Below are positions 20,662 to 31,079 of a DNA stretch of 64,000 bases, in pieces. Position 1 is the stretch's first letter. Every line of letters begins with the position of its first letter. The translations under genes were made by a program, and so were the position numbers. This DNA is from Eutreptiella sp. 'Long Island Sound 2002' (taxonomy: Eukaryota > Euglenozoa > Euglenophyceae > Eutreptiales > Eutreptiaceae). Location of the stretch: the NCBI GenBank assembly GCA_964036045.1, contig OZ038391.1, positions 46,038,711 through 46,102,710 on the forward strand, read 5' to 3'. The notes under the pieces are model-generated. The model saw only the letters and a list, made by a program, of their open reading frames with translations, did not search any database and had not been told where the DNA came from.

Positions 20662-23600
20662 TCACTTGGGGCCCTTCCGTGCCCTCTTGCCTGTGTGGTC
20701 CTTGGTGTCCCTTGCCCTTCCCTTGCCCTTGTCCTGCCCCTTCCTGGTGTGGTGGTGGTGGGAGGGGCGGGGTGGGGAGGGGGCGCCGGTGGCCCAGGCT
20801 TGGGGGTGGGTGGCCTGGAGCCACCGGCGGAGGGCTTGGGGGGTGTAGGGGGGGCGGAGGCCCTGGACCGCATCGCGGAGGAGGGCCTCCCATGCCGCTT
20901 GCGGCATGATGGCCTCCGGGGCGGCCTCATTGGGGTTTGCGGGGGTGCGGGTGCGCACCTCCTCGAAGGTATGCACCGTGTGCACCCCTCTGTGCCTTCC
21001 CGCTCCCCCGGCCCATTTCACCCAGCGGCGGAGCTCCTGCAGAGCGGAGGGAGACCACCGGGCGAGGTAGGCGGGGGCCCGGGGGGGGGAGGGGTCCGTG
21101 CCTGGGGTCCTGGAGCGGCGGGGGGAAGACGTGGACCTGCGGTGGTGGCGGGGGTGGCGGTGCCTGGGGGAGCGGGAGCGGCGGCGGCGGGGGCTGGGGG
21201 TGGAGGACGGGTACGGGCGGAGGGGGGAGCGGGAGGGGGAGGTGGACATGGGGCGGCGGTGGCGTGCTCGGTGGCGTCCGGGGGAGCGGGAGTGGTGGTG
21301 GCGGGGGCTGGGGGTGGTGGATGGGTACGGGTGGCGGGGGGATCGGGGAGCCCGGCGGGGCGTGTGGGGGGAGGGGGAGGTGGACGTGGGGCGGCGGCGG
21401 CGTGCCTAGCTGCGTCGGGGGGAGCGGGAGTGGTGGTGGCGGGGGCTGGGTGGCCGGTGGGGGGAGGGGGAGGGGGACATGGGGCGGCGGTGGCGCTCGT
21501 GGTGGTGCCCGGGGGAGCGGGAGCGACGGGAGCGGGGTCCCTGGGGGTCGTGGTGGTACCTGGGGGAGCGGGAGCGGCGCGAGTGGGTGGTTGAGGCGCG
21601 GTGGGAGTGTGGGCGCCGTGGGCGAGTGTGCCGTGCGGGGGGGGAGCGGGAGCGCCGCCGCTTGCGGGACCGGCCCTCGTCGCTCGAGTCGGGCCAGTCC
21701 GGAAGCGTCGGCGGCCTCTGGGGGGGCTCGCGCGGCGCCGCTTGGGGGGGGAGGTCCCCCGTCGTCCTTGGGGCCCCTTCGGCCATCGGATGGTGGCCGG
21801 GGGGGTACGGGGCGTCACGCGGTGCTGGTTGGGGGGGGAGATCCCCCGTCGTCCATGGGGCCCCCTCGGCCATCGGATGGTGGCCGCGGGGGTACGGCTG
21901 GTACGGGGGTGGTGGCTGGTACGGGGGGGGTGGGTATGCGGGCGGGGCGTTCGGCGGCTGCCATCCCGTCCGCTGGTGCTGTTGGTGTACAGGGGGTTGT
22001 GGCCCGGTGGGGTAGGGCGGTGGGCAGTGGTAGTGGTGGGGGTGGTGTTGGTAGTGGTGGTGGTGGGGCCGCTGGTGGTGGTGGTGTGTGTAGTGGTGGG
22101 GTTGGTGTTGCGGGTATGGCCCATGGAGTCCTTGTGGGTTTTCCGGTCCCCCTTGTGGGGGTGGGGGGTTGGGCATCGTGGGCAGTCCCCGGGGCTGCAC
22201 TATGTGGTGGGCATGGAGGAAGGGTTGGGGGCCGGGCTTGACGGTGACGATGGTTGAGGGGTCCCACGTCCCTGGGTCGGTTAGGCCGGCGGTGGTGGTG
22301 GTTTGTGGGGGATGGATGACGGGGCGCTTGGTGACGGGGATTTTGACGAGGGTTTGGAGGGGGTCGTGCTGGGTGGCCGTCTCCGCGGTGGTGGTGGGTG
22401 CCGGCGGGAGGGGGGCGCGGGTCGTGGTGGGTGGGGGGTCCTGGCTTGGGCGAGGGCCTGGGCGGGGGTGGTATCGGGTGTTTTTGTGTCGTTGCGTATG
22501 CGGTGTTGTGTGTGGTCGCGTGGGCGCCGGCTTGGGTTTGGGGTTGGGTTTGGGGTTGGGGTCCGGTTTGGGTTTGGGGTCGGGTTTGGGGTTGGGGTCC
22601 GGTTCCAGGTTGAGGAGTACCTCTGTCCGGAGGTGTGAGGGCGTCGATGCCGGGTCGGGGGTCGTCCCGGTGGGTTGCCGGGGTGCCTGAGTCGCCTGTC
22701 TGGGGGTTGGGGGGTTGGTGCGTGCGGCCGCGGCTTTGGCTTTCGCCGTGGCCTTGAGGATGAGTTTGGCGGGGAGGGGGGGGTCGGAGGATGAGGTGGA
22801 GGAGGTGGACGAGGCTGAGGACGAGGAGGAGGTGGTGGACGCGGGTTGGGCTGTGATGCGGGCGGGCTTGCGGGCGGCGGCTTCTGCTGCGGCCACGGCG
22901 GGGAGGATGGAGGGCATGTCCCCGGGTTGTAGGTTGGGGGCGGGCGGCTGGGGGGGCCCGGTCGTGACCTGGCGGCCCGGCGGGCCGATCTGGTCGGCTG
23001 CGGTGGGGGAGGGAGGCGCGGGGCTGCGGCCTTCTCTTTCTGGGCTCGGCTGGGCCCGGGTCCTGCAATGTGCGAGGTCGTGTGGGTTGGTGTCAGCGGG
23101 GGGGAACAGTTCGCGTGGGCTGCATTCAGGGGCCGGGGGGGGTGGGCCTGGGTTCTCTGGGGCGTGTGTGGGGGGCGTTGGCGGGCCACTGGGTGGGGTG
23201 GGCGTGCCGCGGGGCGTGGGGCTCCCCTTGGCGGGTGTGTGTGGGTTGTCGAGTGTGGGGGGCGGTGAAGGGTGGCCGGTGGGTGGGTGTGTGGCGGGCG
23301 TGTGCTGGTGTTCGGGCGGGTGGGGGAGGCCCGTGTCGCGGGGCCCGGGGGTGCGCGCGATAGTGGGCGTGTGTGGGTCTCCGGTTGAGCAGCGAGAGGG
23401 GGGGGGCATGGGCGGGGATTGTGCGGGGGGTTGTGCTGCGCCGGTGTATGTGTCCGCTTGCTGCGCGCTTGCGTGGGCAGTTGTAGGCCGGGCGGTTTGG
23501 AGGAGAAGCTTGCCGTCTTCTGCTGCCGCGGCAAGGATTTCGCAGACGAGCGTTCGTATCTGGTGGACCTCTTGGTCAGTGGTGGGAAGGGGGCATGCTA

Positions 23601-24765
23601 GCTTTGGGCTAAGACCCGCGCGGTTGAGGACCCTGTGGATGGCGTGGTACCCGCAGGTGAGGGACTGCTGCGGCCTGGGGGGGGGGTTTGGTCGTGTGTC
23701 CGGGCCTGCTTCGACTTGTGTGTGGGCGGTGGGGATGGCCCAAACCCAGGGCACGGTCCCCGTGGGTGGCCAGTGGCGCTGGATCCAGTGGGTTAGGCAG
23801 AGCATGGACAATCCCAGGTGGTAGCCCGCCTTCCCTGAGGTGATTTGGGCCAGGGCGCGGGCTGGGGGCGTGTCCCCTGGCTGGAGGAGACCCCTGAGGA
23901 TCCTGTGCTGGGTGGTGGGGTCCCCCACTGCCCCTGGTGGGGCGGTCTCCGGGGCGAACATGGTGTCTGTCCCCTGGATGATCCATTGCGGGCCGTGGGA
24001 CGTAGCCATAGCGGCTATCACGTAGTAGTGGCCGCGCTCGAGGACTGTAACCCAGACCTCCGGCGGGGGGTGGTCACTGTCTGTAGGTGGGGGGGGGAGG
24101 TCGTCGTCCGGGGTGCGGAGGCCGGCAGCGCGGAGGGCGGTGTCGCGGTTGGGCGCGGTGGCCTGTTCCCACTGCTCCGGGTGGTTCGGGTCCGCTGGGT
24201 GGTCCGTCTCCGCTTGGGCCCGCCGTAGGCGTACGGTCCCTCGACGCGTGACGTTGCTGCCGGTGTCGTGCGTCAGGGCCTGGCCCCACTCGATGGGGGG
24301 GATCCAGATGGGCTGGCCCCGGGTGTGTTTGCGGGCTCGCCAGAGCACGAGGTCTACTATGGTCTCGTGGAGGCCGCTGCCTGGGGTGGTCAGGTCCCGG
24401 AGGGCTTTGACGGTGAGCTTGGTCCAGTCCTCTTGTAGGCGGTACCAGCCCAGGGGGGTGGTCGGGGCCCTGTCTTGGAGGGTCGCTCGGAGGAGGTCGG
24501 GGTCGCGGATGGTGGCCGGTGTGAGGGGAGGGTGTCCCGGGTCCGGGGGGGGTGGGCTGGATGGGCTGCCGGGGTCTTGCGCGTCTACGTCGATTGATGG
24601 TTGGCCCTGGCTGGGTTCGGCCGGACTGGGCGGTGCCGGGTGGCTTCTTGGGTGCGAGACGGGTCTCGGGGCGCTGTGGTGGTGCCTTGGAGACCTGTGG
24701 ATGGAGACGGGGGGCGCGTGCGGGGCGCGGAGCGGGTTAGTGGACGTCTGGGTCATGCACGGCAT
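20662..24765 (-). CDS. Pro/RS-rich protein with possible Ulp1/C48-like cysteine protease motif; one in-frame TAG
   Basis: The frame runs from 24765 to 20662 with a single TAG at 21406-21408. An RS/SPR repeat unit (RPMSPSPSPH and HHHSRSPRR types) continues on both sides of the stop, so I read it as one broken ORF of ~1370 codons. Residues ~235-265 have GHYYVIAAM then WIIQGTDTM, and ~375-385 have QQSLTCGYHAIHRVL. The order His, Asp, Gln, Cys resembles the Ulp1/C48 fold, but spacing is not verified. A Pro/Thr-rich middle includes a (PNPKPDPK)-type repeat. After the RS region a structured block (LARWSPSALQELRRWVKWAG, EAIMPQAAWEALLRDAV) ends in a basic tail. The ATG overlaps the end of the RNase H ORF by 29 bp in another frame, as in mobile-element ORF pairs. 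Confidence 0.6.
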
Positions 24766-27613
24766 GGTAATGGATGAGACGCTGCATGTGTTCCCTGGCG
24801 GTGGGGTCGGTGAGTTGTTCCGCGTGTGTTAGCAGGAGGTGTTTGCGGTGTACCATTTGGGCCGCTGCTCTGCGGACCGCTTCTAGCTGGAGGTGTGCTG
24901 CTGCTTCCATGGGGCTTTCCGTGTGTTTGGTGAGGTGTCGGTGCAGGGCCTGTGTCACTGCCCCTCTCATGGTGGCTTCTTTGATCAGGGGGTCCCGGAA
25001 GAGGTGTTCGCTGGCCTGGTGTGCGTGGCTGTGGGCTGGCCATCCTTCGTGTTGCCGCAGGGTTTCCGCCGGGGACCAGCCCACTAGGGTGTCCCTGTCT
25101 GTATGGAGGGGGCATTTCTTGAAGTGTTCCCAGTCCTCCGGGGTGGTGTGGTCGCATGGGCAACGGGTGTGTTCGTCGGAGACGTGGATGTGCTTGCGGG
25201 CGAGCCATCTGGCGACCCTGGTGAGGAAAGGCAGTTGCTCCCTGAGGAGCTGGATGCGTCGTTTCTGGAGGTGGGCTGGGACGTTTGCTGGGCGGAGCGC
25301 TGAGTGGTAGAGGGGGACTTGCAGTCTGTCCTGGAGCTCCTGGATGTGCGCCCGGCTGTCCGCGTCGCCGAGCACGCGGGCGAGATGTTGGACGGGGTTG
25401 GGGTAGTGGTACGCTCTGTCGTGGGAGGAATAGGGGGCGTCCTCTGGTACCCAGTCCGGGGTCTGATGGGGCTCGGGTACAGGGGGCACGTGTTGGAGGT
25501 GTGTGTGGTTGCGGCCGAGGTCAGGGATCTGGAGGGCTGGTAGGTGTGTTGTGCGCTGGTGTACTGCCTGGTTGTCGACCTTACCATTTCCGTATTGGTG
25601 CCTGTGGGACTCTTGTTTCACGATGTGGAGTTGGACGTAGGGGGGAAGGCTGCGTAGGGCTTTCCAGAGTAGCAGTGCCTGGGTGCCGAGGCTCGTCGCG
25701 GTTGCTTTGTGAAGTGGTTGCCTTGCTATGCGGAGGAGCAGGTGCGTGTCGACAGTGGCGTCTACCACGAACCAGACCCGGACGATGTGCGGGGAGTGGG
25801 CGGGTAGGTGGGCCGCGACCTCGGTGATGGCGTCGGCCATGGCCCCTAGCTCCCCGTGGGAAGAGGCCCCATAGGTGGAGTGGCCCGTGTGGTGGTCCAT
25901 GTGGTAGTGTTCCCCGGTGTGGGTTAGTTGCAGGGTGGCCCCCCCGGTGATGGGCGTGAGGGCGGATTCGCCTGAGGCGTCGGTGAAGAAGAGCCGGTCC
26001 GCCGGTGATGGTTGTGGGAGGCGGCATGGGTTCATGGGCAGGTAGGCGTATATGGCAAGGCCCGTGGCGAGGTGGGCTACTGGGGTTGTGGGCTGTAGGA
26101 TGGGGGTGGCATACACCCCTATTCCTTTGGAGATGATGTGCTTTGCTTGGGGGGATAGGGCTATGAGTCCCTGCTCCGGCTGTCCTTGTGTGAGGTAGGA
26201 GTAGATGTAGTGGAGGATGTAGGCTGTGTCGGGGTTTAGGTCGTGGCATGTGAGGGTTTGTGTTCGGTGCTCCGGTGTGTGGCAGGAGTGGTGGAGTGGA
26301 TAGTAGGGGTGCTCGTGTTTGCCCGTTCTGCCTGGCTCGTACATGCTGTAACGGATGGCGACCCCTGCCGGGTCGGGGCGGGGGCATGTGGGTGTAGTGG
26401 TGAAGAGCCATTTGGGCGCGTGGTCGGGGTTCCAGGCTACCGTGGGGTTAGTGTCGGTGCGGTGGAACCATGGGGCTATCCATGCGTAGGCCTGTGGTGG
26501 TAGGTGGGTCGTGGGGTGGGTGTGGTGGCGTGCTATGAGGTGTAGCACGGGCCATGGTGCGGTTGGTGCCTCGGGGTCACAGGCCCAACATGTGCGTGGC
26601 ATGCTCTGGGAATCTTGGGGGACCTTTGGTAGGTCTCGGGCGGTCATGTGGTGTTTCGGTATGCGCCATTTTGCCCCGTGGTGGATGACAGTGGTCTGCG
26701 TGGGTTTGGCTTCATTCGGGGCCAGTAGTAGGGTTAGTGGTGGGACTGGGCCCGTTACTGGGGGGACGGGTTCGTGTTTCGATCCGGTGGGTGCGTAGGG
26801 CGGTGTCTCTGGGATGGGTCGCGGGTGTTGCCTTGTGAATTCTCGGTAGGCTATGCGCATGCCTTTGCTGCCCGGTAGAGTGTGTCCCGCTGTTCGTGCC
26901 GTCTGTGTGAGGTACTGGTGGAAGAGGCGGTATTGTGGCCATTCGGGAAGCTGTAGAAAGGGGGTGTGGTGTGCCCCGCTGTGGTGCAGGACCCGCATTT
27001 GGGCGAGGGTGACGCATACTACGGTGATGGAGGCCCCGACAAGGTCTATGGTGTGGATGGTGCCCTTGGGGTGGTGGTGGAGGTCCCCGCAGAGGACCGC
27101 TAGTGGCCCTTTCTCTGGGCACGTGTGGTTGGTGAGTATGGCGTGGTGTGGGGATGGGAGCAGAAGCTGCAGGTGGTTCCACAGGCGGGTGTTCATGTTG
27201 GTGGGCATGCCCGTCTGGTGGAGTACCCAGCGCGGGCATGTGTTGCGGGCCCGTTGTGCGGCTTGGAGGCGGATGGCGGTGACCTCGCGGACCTCTGGTG
27301 AGTGGTTGTGGGTCATGCGGTGAAGGAGGAGGGCGGTGTGTCTGGTATAGGCCGCTTTCACCTCGTCCCCTATGGCGTCTCCATAGTGGGGCCATGCCGC
27401 TCGGATGGCGCGGGTGGGTATGGAGGTGGGCCAGCCCCCGTGTGCTGCCCATGCCTTGGTCACGGCGCGTGTGGCCGGCTGGAGGGCGGTGGTGGGGTGT
27501 GTTAGGTTCGAAGAAATAATCTTCGTTCGAAGGTTTCGTTCGAAGAAAATACCCCCAGTGGTGGGTCTCATGGGTGATTGCGTACGAAACACTTCCTGTG
27601 CCCCAAAACACAA
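24737..27613 (-). CDS. RNase H-domain protein with Cys/His finger, probable retroelement ORF lacking a recognisable RT
   Basis: This 958-residue ORF carries an RNase H-like block: FFTDASGESA, then SHGELGAMADAI, FVVDATVDTHLLL and ESHRHQYGNGKVDNQAV. The order Asp, Glu, Asp, Asp fits RNase H, which removes RNA from RNA-DNA hybrids. About 130 residues later a cluster RCPCDHTTPEDWEHFKKCPL resembles the zinc finger that follows RT or RNase H in many non-LTR elements. The first ~550 residues should hold an RT in such an element, but I find no YADD-like motif; CGDLHHH and IHTIDLVGAS are the only suggestive pieces. The sense strand is extremely C-rich. The N-terminus runs into a TTCGAA palindrome repeat, so the true start is uncertain. 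Confidence 0.65.
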   Translation of the reverse strand: MCFGAQEVFRTQSPMRPTTGGIFFERNLRTKIISSNLTHPTTALQPATRAVTKAWAAHGGWPTSIPTRAIRAAWPHYGDAIGDEVKAAYTRHTALLLHRMTHNHSPEVREVTAIRLQAAQRARNTCPRWVLHQTGMPTNMNTRLWNHLQLLLPSPHHAILTNHTCPEKGPLAVLCGDLHHHPKGTIHTIDLVGASITVVCVTLAQMRVLHHSGAHHTPFLQLPEWPQYRLFHQYLTQTARTAGHTLPGSKGMRIAYREFTRQHPRPIPETPPYAPTGSKHEPVPPVTGPVPPLTLLLAPNEAKPTQTTVIHHGAKWRIPKHHMTARDLPKVPQDSQSMPRTCWACDPEAPTAPWPVLHLIARHHTHPTTHLPPQAYAWIAPWFHRTDTNPTVAWNPDHAPKWLFTTTPTCPRPDPAGVAIRYSMYEPGRTGKHEHPYYPLHHSCHTPEHRTQTLTCHDLNPDTAYILHYIYSYLTQGQPEQGLIALSPQAKHIISKGIGVYATPILQPTTPVAHLATGLAIYAYLPMNPCRLPQPSPADRLFFTDASGESALTPITGGATLQLTHTGEHYHMDHHTGHSTYGASSHGELGAMADAITEVAAHLPAHSPHIVRVWFVVDATVDTHLLLRIARQPLHKATATSLGTQALLLWKALRSLPPYVQLHIVKQESHRHQYGNGKVDNQAVHQRTTHLPALQIPDLGRNHTHLQHVPPVPEPHQTPDWVPEDAPYSSHDRAYHYPNPVQHLARVLGDADSRAHIQELQDRLQVPLYHSALRPANVPAHLQKRRIQLLREQLPFLTRVARWLARKHIHVSDEHTRCPCDHTTPEDWEHFKKCPLHTDRDTLVGWSPAETLRQHEGWPAHSHAHQASEHLFRDPLIKEATMRGAVTQALHRHLTKHTESPMEAAAHLQLEAVRRAAAQMVHRKHLLLTHAEQLTDPTAREHMQRLIHYHAVHDPDVH
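27508..27585. repeat. TTCGAA palindrome element, inverted copy of the 13108 element
   Basis: On the minus strand it reads CATGAGACCCACCACTGGGG, then GTATTTTCTTCGAACGAA and two more TTCGAA palindromes. It lies at the 5' edge of the RNase H ORF, whose first ~25 codons translate it. It may be an intron or an insertion there. Confidence 0.75.
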
Positions 27614-27667
27614 GATGCACGAGCATAAAAAAAGACAATCACATCATTGCAGCCTGTACTATTCTGG

Positions 27668-28543
27668 TTATAGACGTTCGGTGTACCTCTGCTCCATGTT
27701 ATGTAGGTTACAGCAGAAAATGAACAGGCCGGCAAGGAAGTCGTAGTTATACGGGCGCCCGGGAGCCTCATCACGGCCGTTCCAGAATCGCCACTTCTTA
27801 ACATTGCTGAAAACATTCTCCACTAGATGACGGCCTTCATTGATCATCTGGTTGTAATGCACCATGAACCAGGTCAATCGGCCATCCCCCCCGGCCACAC
27901 GGCAGAACATGTTGTCCGCAGTGCTGTAGTGACAGTCACCGAGGTGGAAGTCAGGCCGAGGACCATTAAAGTTCCAGAGAATGGATGCATCCATGTCCGC
28001 CGTCATCTCAGCATCGGTGGCACGGGGCGGATACCACCACGAGCAGGCAATGACCTCGCGCCCCCAGTTGATCATGGCATTCAACACGAGCGCATGCCCG
28101 CGGTAAGTGGGTTTGTCGAACCAGAACAGCTCCCGGTCTACCGGGTGCGAAGGTGACTGGATGGCCACATGCGTGCTATCGACAATAGCAGACACATGGC
28201 GGTGAATTGGATGACTGTGTTGGTGGAATTCCCATCGGCGTTCAAAAGCATCCGTGAACGTATCCCACAGGTGAGCCCGTTGTGACACGTCACGTAGTAC
28301 TTGGATACAGTAGTCCCGACCAATTCCCAATGTCCTCGCACATGCAATCTGGCTGTACCCCAATCGCAGGAAAGAGATTGTCATTACAAACTCCTCTAAT
28401 GTGAAAATGGAATTTGCCACCAGGAACAGCAGAAATCCCATTCTGTACCCGGTGGCATTCATGAGCGGCATTGCTGCAAGTGGAGCGCAGTGCGGGGAGT
28501 CGCCGCTATCAGAACGATCCAAAGAGATCCACGTAAACTTCAA
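27668..28543 (-). CDS. DDE transposase, PIF/Harbinger (DDE_Tnp_4) type
   Basis: This 291-residue ORF looks like a compact IS5-related eukaryotic transposase that cuts and pastes its element. A helix-turn-helix-like region covers residues ~48-88 (FTLEEFVMTISFLRLGYSQI, then ARTLGIGRDY). The catalytic triad is visible: VDSTHVAI (D122), LGDCHYS (D203) and GRHLVENVFSNVKKW (E242). LVLNAMINWGREVI and the Arg-rich C-terminus also fit. The length is close to the short end of the family. Terminal inverted repeats and a 3-bp target duplication, expected for Harbinger, were not found. The RING gene lies divergently 0.6 kb away and might be its partner ORF; that is inference. Confidence 0.85.
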   Translation of the reverse strand: MKFTWISLDRSDSGDSPHCAPLAAMPLMNATGYRMGFLLFLVANSIFTLEEFVMTISFLRLGYSQIACARTLGIGRDYCIQVLRDVSQRAHLWDTFTDAFERRWEFHQHSHPIHRHVSAIVDSTHVAIQSPSHPVDRELFWFDKPTYRGHALVLNAMINWGREVIACSWWYPPRATDAEMTADMDASILWNFNGPRPDFHLGDCHYSTADNMFCRVAGGDGRLTWFMVHYNQMINEGRHLVENVFSNVKKWRFWNGRDEAPGRPYNYDFLAGLFIFCCNLHNMEQRYTERL

Positions 28544-28714
28544 GACTTAAGGACTGAAGAACTTGAATGATTGAGCAGTGCAGAAACGATATAACAACAG
28601 CGGAAAAAACTTTCTAATAGTGCTAATGTAACTAATGAGTAACATTCTTCTTTCATTGTCTCAGATATGTGCTGTCTATGAAATCAACAGTGAGGGCAAC
28701 GAAGCAATCCATGG

Positions 28715-28855
28715 CTCTTGGCGGGAACAGTGTTTGATGGTCCTCCACTCTTAAGGAGTGTCAGTGAAGCGCTGCCATCCATGATTCTTGCGAGCCGGGC
28801 CAAGTGACGTGAAAGGTGCCTGATGGTCCTCCACTCTTAATGAGTCTCAGTGCGG
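28715..28855. repeat. Imperfect ~85-bp direct duplication between the divergent ORFs
   Basis: GATGGTCCTCCACTCTTAA followed by GAGT(G/C)TCAGTG occurs at about 28737 and 28822, each preceded by a related segment with ATCCATG(G/A). It lies in the shared 5' region of the transposase and the RING gene. Confidence 0.8.
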
Positions 28856-28885
28856 CGGATGACAGCACCGCCAACAATGCGACAA

Positions 28886-29235
28886 GGTTCACGATGTGGT
28901 ACACGCTTCCACCCCTCTGTGCAGGGCGTCCATCATATGAGGCGACGCCGCGACAAGGGTTCACGCTGTGGTACACGCTTCCACCCCTGTGTGCAGGGCG
29001 TCCAACGTGAGGCGACGCCGCTACAAGAGTTCACGCTGTGGTACACGCTTCCACCCCTGTGTGCAGGGCGTCCATCATATGAGGCGACGCCGCGACAAGG
29101 GTTCACGCTGTGGTTCACGCTTCCACCCCTGTGTGCAGGGCGTCCAACGTGAGGCGACGCCGCTACAAGAGTTCACGCTGTGGTACACGCTTCCACCCCT
29201 CTGTGCAGGGCGTCCAACATGAGGCGTGTGCGTGG
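28886..29235. repeat. Tandem repeat, five units alternating 72 and 70 bp
   Basis: Units starting with (G)GTTCACG(C/A)TGTGGTACAC begin at 28886, 28958, 29028, 29100 and 29170. Alternate units carry CATCATATGAGG or CAACGTGAGG, so the higher-order period is 142 bp. The array lies directly upstream of the RING gene and its last unit contains the ATG at 29219. Confidence 0.95.
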
Positions 29236-30667
29236 GCAGAGAACTACGGATTCATTCAAAAGATTGTTGCTTTGCATCTTCAGCCGCACTGGCAGAAACT
29301 TCACGCGCATTTGCGAGGTGCTGCCCAACGAGTACACGCCTCAATGGATAGCGGCGCGCATTGGGCCGCATGGACATGGCAGTTTGCTTGGTGATGATGT
29401 TTGGTACGCCGTGTATTGGGACTACAGTGATCTGCCGTCGGACACCTGGAAACAAACTGCCAGATCACTGTGGCTGGCCATGCTGTCTGAGAGAGGGGTG
29501 ACGCCCACCACTTCAGATCAAATAAAGTTTGATGTCTTTGTCACCAGTTTGCAGGATGCGCCTGCGTGGCGAGAACAAAAGAAATTGGAAAAGGCTGAGC
29601 GTGCAAGCCAGAAGGAGGCGTCTGCCGATGCGCACGCTCTTGGTCTTGGCCCCAGCTCATTGGAGAGGCGGAAGCACACACTGGCCAGCTACCTCATGGG
29701 TCCGAATGCAGTGGGCCGGCAGCCAAGCACAGGGACATGGCGCCCCACCAGTGGTCCTGCACCTCAGCGGCGCTGCAAGGCACCGGGTGGCACATGCTAC
29801 GCGCCAGTGCCAAAGAACTGCAGCAAGGGAATGTGCACACCGCACTGCCTGAGCTTCCAAATTGCCTATGCACAGCGGTTTGCAACTTGTACGCCATGCA
29901 AATACAAAAAGTCTGGAGTTCGACACAGGCACACACCACGTGCCACTGATGCAACGGAGCTCGCACCTTGGATTGGGGACTGGCAGGGTCATTTGGATGA
30001 ACCTCGCTGGAGGCACGTCGCGCAGAATGAGGAGGATGAAAATCAGGACAGTGACACCAGTTCTGTGATTGATGAGAACCCACTTGCTCAGCCGGAGACG
30101 TTGACTCAGCCGCAGCCATTGACTCAGCCGCAGACGTTCTCAGCACGAGCACCGCGGACACAGGACCTGCCACCAGATCATGCGGAAGAGGAGACCCTTG
30201 AGGCCTACCTAGAGAGGCTGTTGGGGTCAGCTCCGCGGCACAATTCCTTGCCCAGACGCCCGGGTGACACGCCATCTGAAGATGCTGATTTTGCAGAAGC
30301 GCAGACCGCAAATTTGCTTGATGACTTACAGCAACCGCCGCCAGCAGAGCGCAGGCCCTCGGCGGATAGCGGCCCGTACATTGTGGAAGCCCCGAAGAAG
30401 AACTATCACTGCATTGTGTGCTATTGCTTTCTGTTGAACACTGCAGTTCTGCCTTGTGGACACACGATCTGCACAGACTGTGCAGGGAGGATCAGCCGGT
30501 GCCCACTGGATCGTACTGTTTTCGTTGCTGCCAACACCCCCAGGAACCGCGCTGTTCAGGATGCTGTGGAAGAATTTCTGCTGTCGGAAGGGGCTCATAC
30601 TGCAGGCGCGATACTGGCAGCAGCAGGAGCTGCAATATTCTCTCTGGGGCCACAACAAGACCACTGA
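29219..30667 (+). CDS. RING-finger protein (C3HC3D type), unknown family; C-terminal part continues in another frame to 31062
   Basis: The frame is open from within the tandem repeat; I prefer the ATG at 29219, where repeat sequence ends. A RING finger lies at 30410-30513: CIVC, then CGHTICTDC, then CPLD, with Asp as the last ligand. Such domains usually act as E3 ubiquitin ligases. The N-terminus (FKRLLLCIFSRTGRNFTRIC, YTPQWIAARIG) has a faint Myb/SANT-like texture. A Cys-rich patch at ~29760-29915 could be another zinc site. A Gln/Pro repeat (LTQPQPLTQPQ) follows. After the stop at 30667 another frame (to 31062) has plausible coding, ending NDGWYEGLAGGGTVEFGDG and WHAASDH, so a frameshift or small intron near 30640-30700 is likely. 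It is divergent from the transposase. Confidence 0.65.
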   Translation: MRRVRGQRTTDSFKRLLLCIFSRTGRNFTRICEVLPNEYTPQWIAARIGPHGHGSLLGDDVWYAVYWDYSDLPSDTWKQTARSLWLAMLSERGVTPTTSDQIKFDVFVTSLQDAPAWREQKKLEKAERASQKEASADAHALGLGPSSLERRKHTLASYLMGPNAVGRQPSTGTWRPTSGPAPQRRCKAPGGTCYAPVPKNCSKGMCTPHCLSFQIAYAQRFATCTPCKYKKSGVRHRHTPRATDATELAPWIGDWQGHLDEPRWRHVAQNEEDENQDSDTSSVIDENPLAQPETLTQPQPLTQPQTFSARAPRTQDLPPDHAEEETLEAYLERLLGSAPRHNSLPRRPGDTPSEDADFAEAQTANLLDDLQQPPPAERRPSADSGPYIVEAPKKNYHCIVCYCFLLNTAVLPCGHTICTDCAGRISRCPLDRTVFVAANTPRNRAVQDAVEEFLLSEGAHTAGAILAAAGAAIFSLGPQQDH

Positions 30668-31079
30668 CGAATCCGGATGCCATGCGACAGGCCAGATTGC
30701 GAGCCTTCATGCACCTGTTGCCACGGGATCCTCCTGGTGAACTAGCAGCAGATCCTCCTGATGCAGCAGCAGCGTGTCCTGATTCAACATGCTCCCAGAT
30801 ACCAGCGCCAGCAGTGATTTCCAGAACGGTGGCTTCGTTGGACTCTGAGCGGTTGCGACAGCGGGAATGGAAGTGCACAACAGTGCAGCGTCGTGTGGAG
30901 CGGTCTGAGCAGCCACGTGCAGCAGCTGGAACATTGGTGCACGTCATTTTCAACGACGGCTGGTACGAGGGCCTGGCCGGTGGCGGTACTGTTGAATTCG
31001 GCGATGGAACAAGATTTCCCTGGAGCCGCATCCGCACCTGGCATGCAGCCAGCGACCACTAAGGTCAGCTAAGTACACT

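Noticed and set aside
22540-22620. TTTGGGG/TTGGGG runs as telomeric repeats
   Set aside because: They are the antisense of a (PNPKPDPK)-type coding repeat in an open frame and do not lie at an end.
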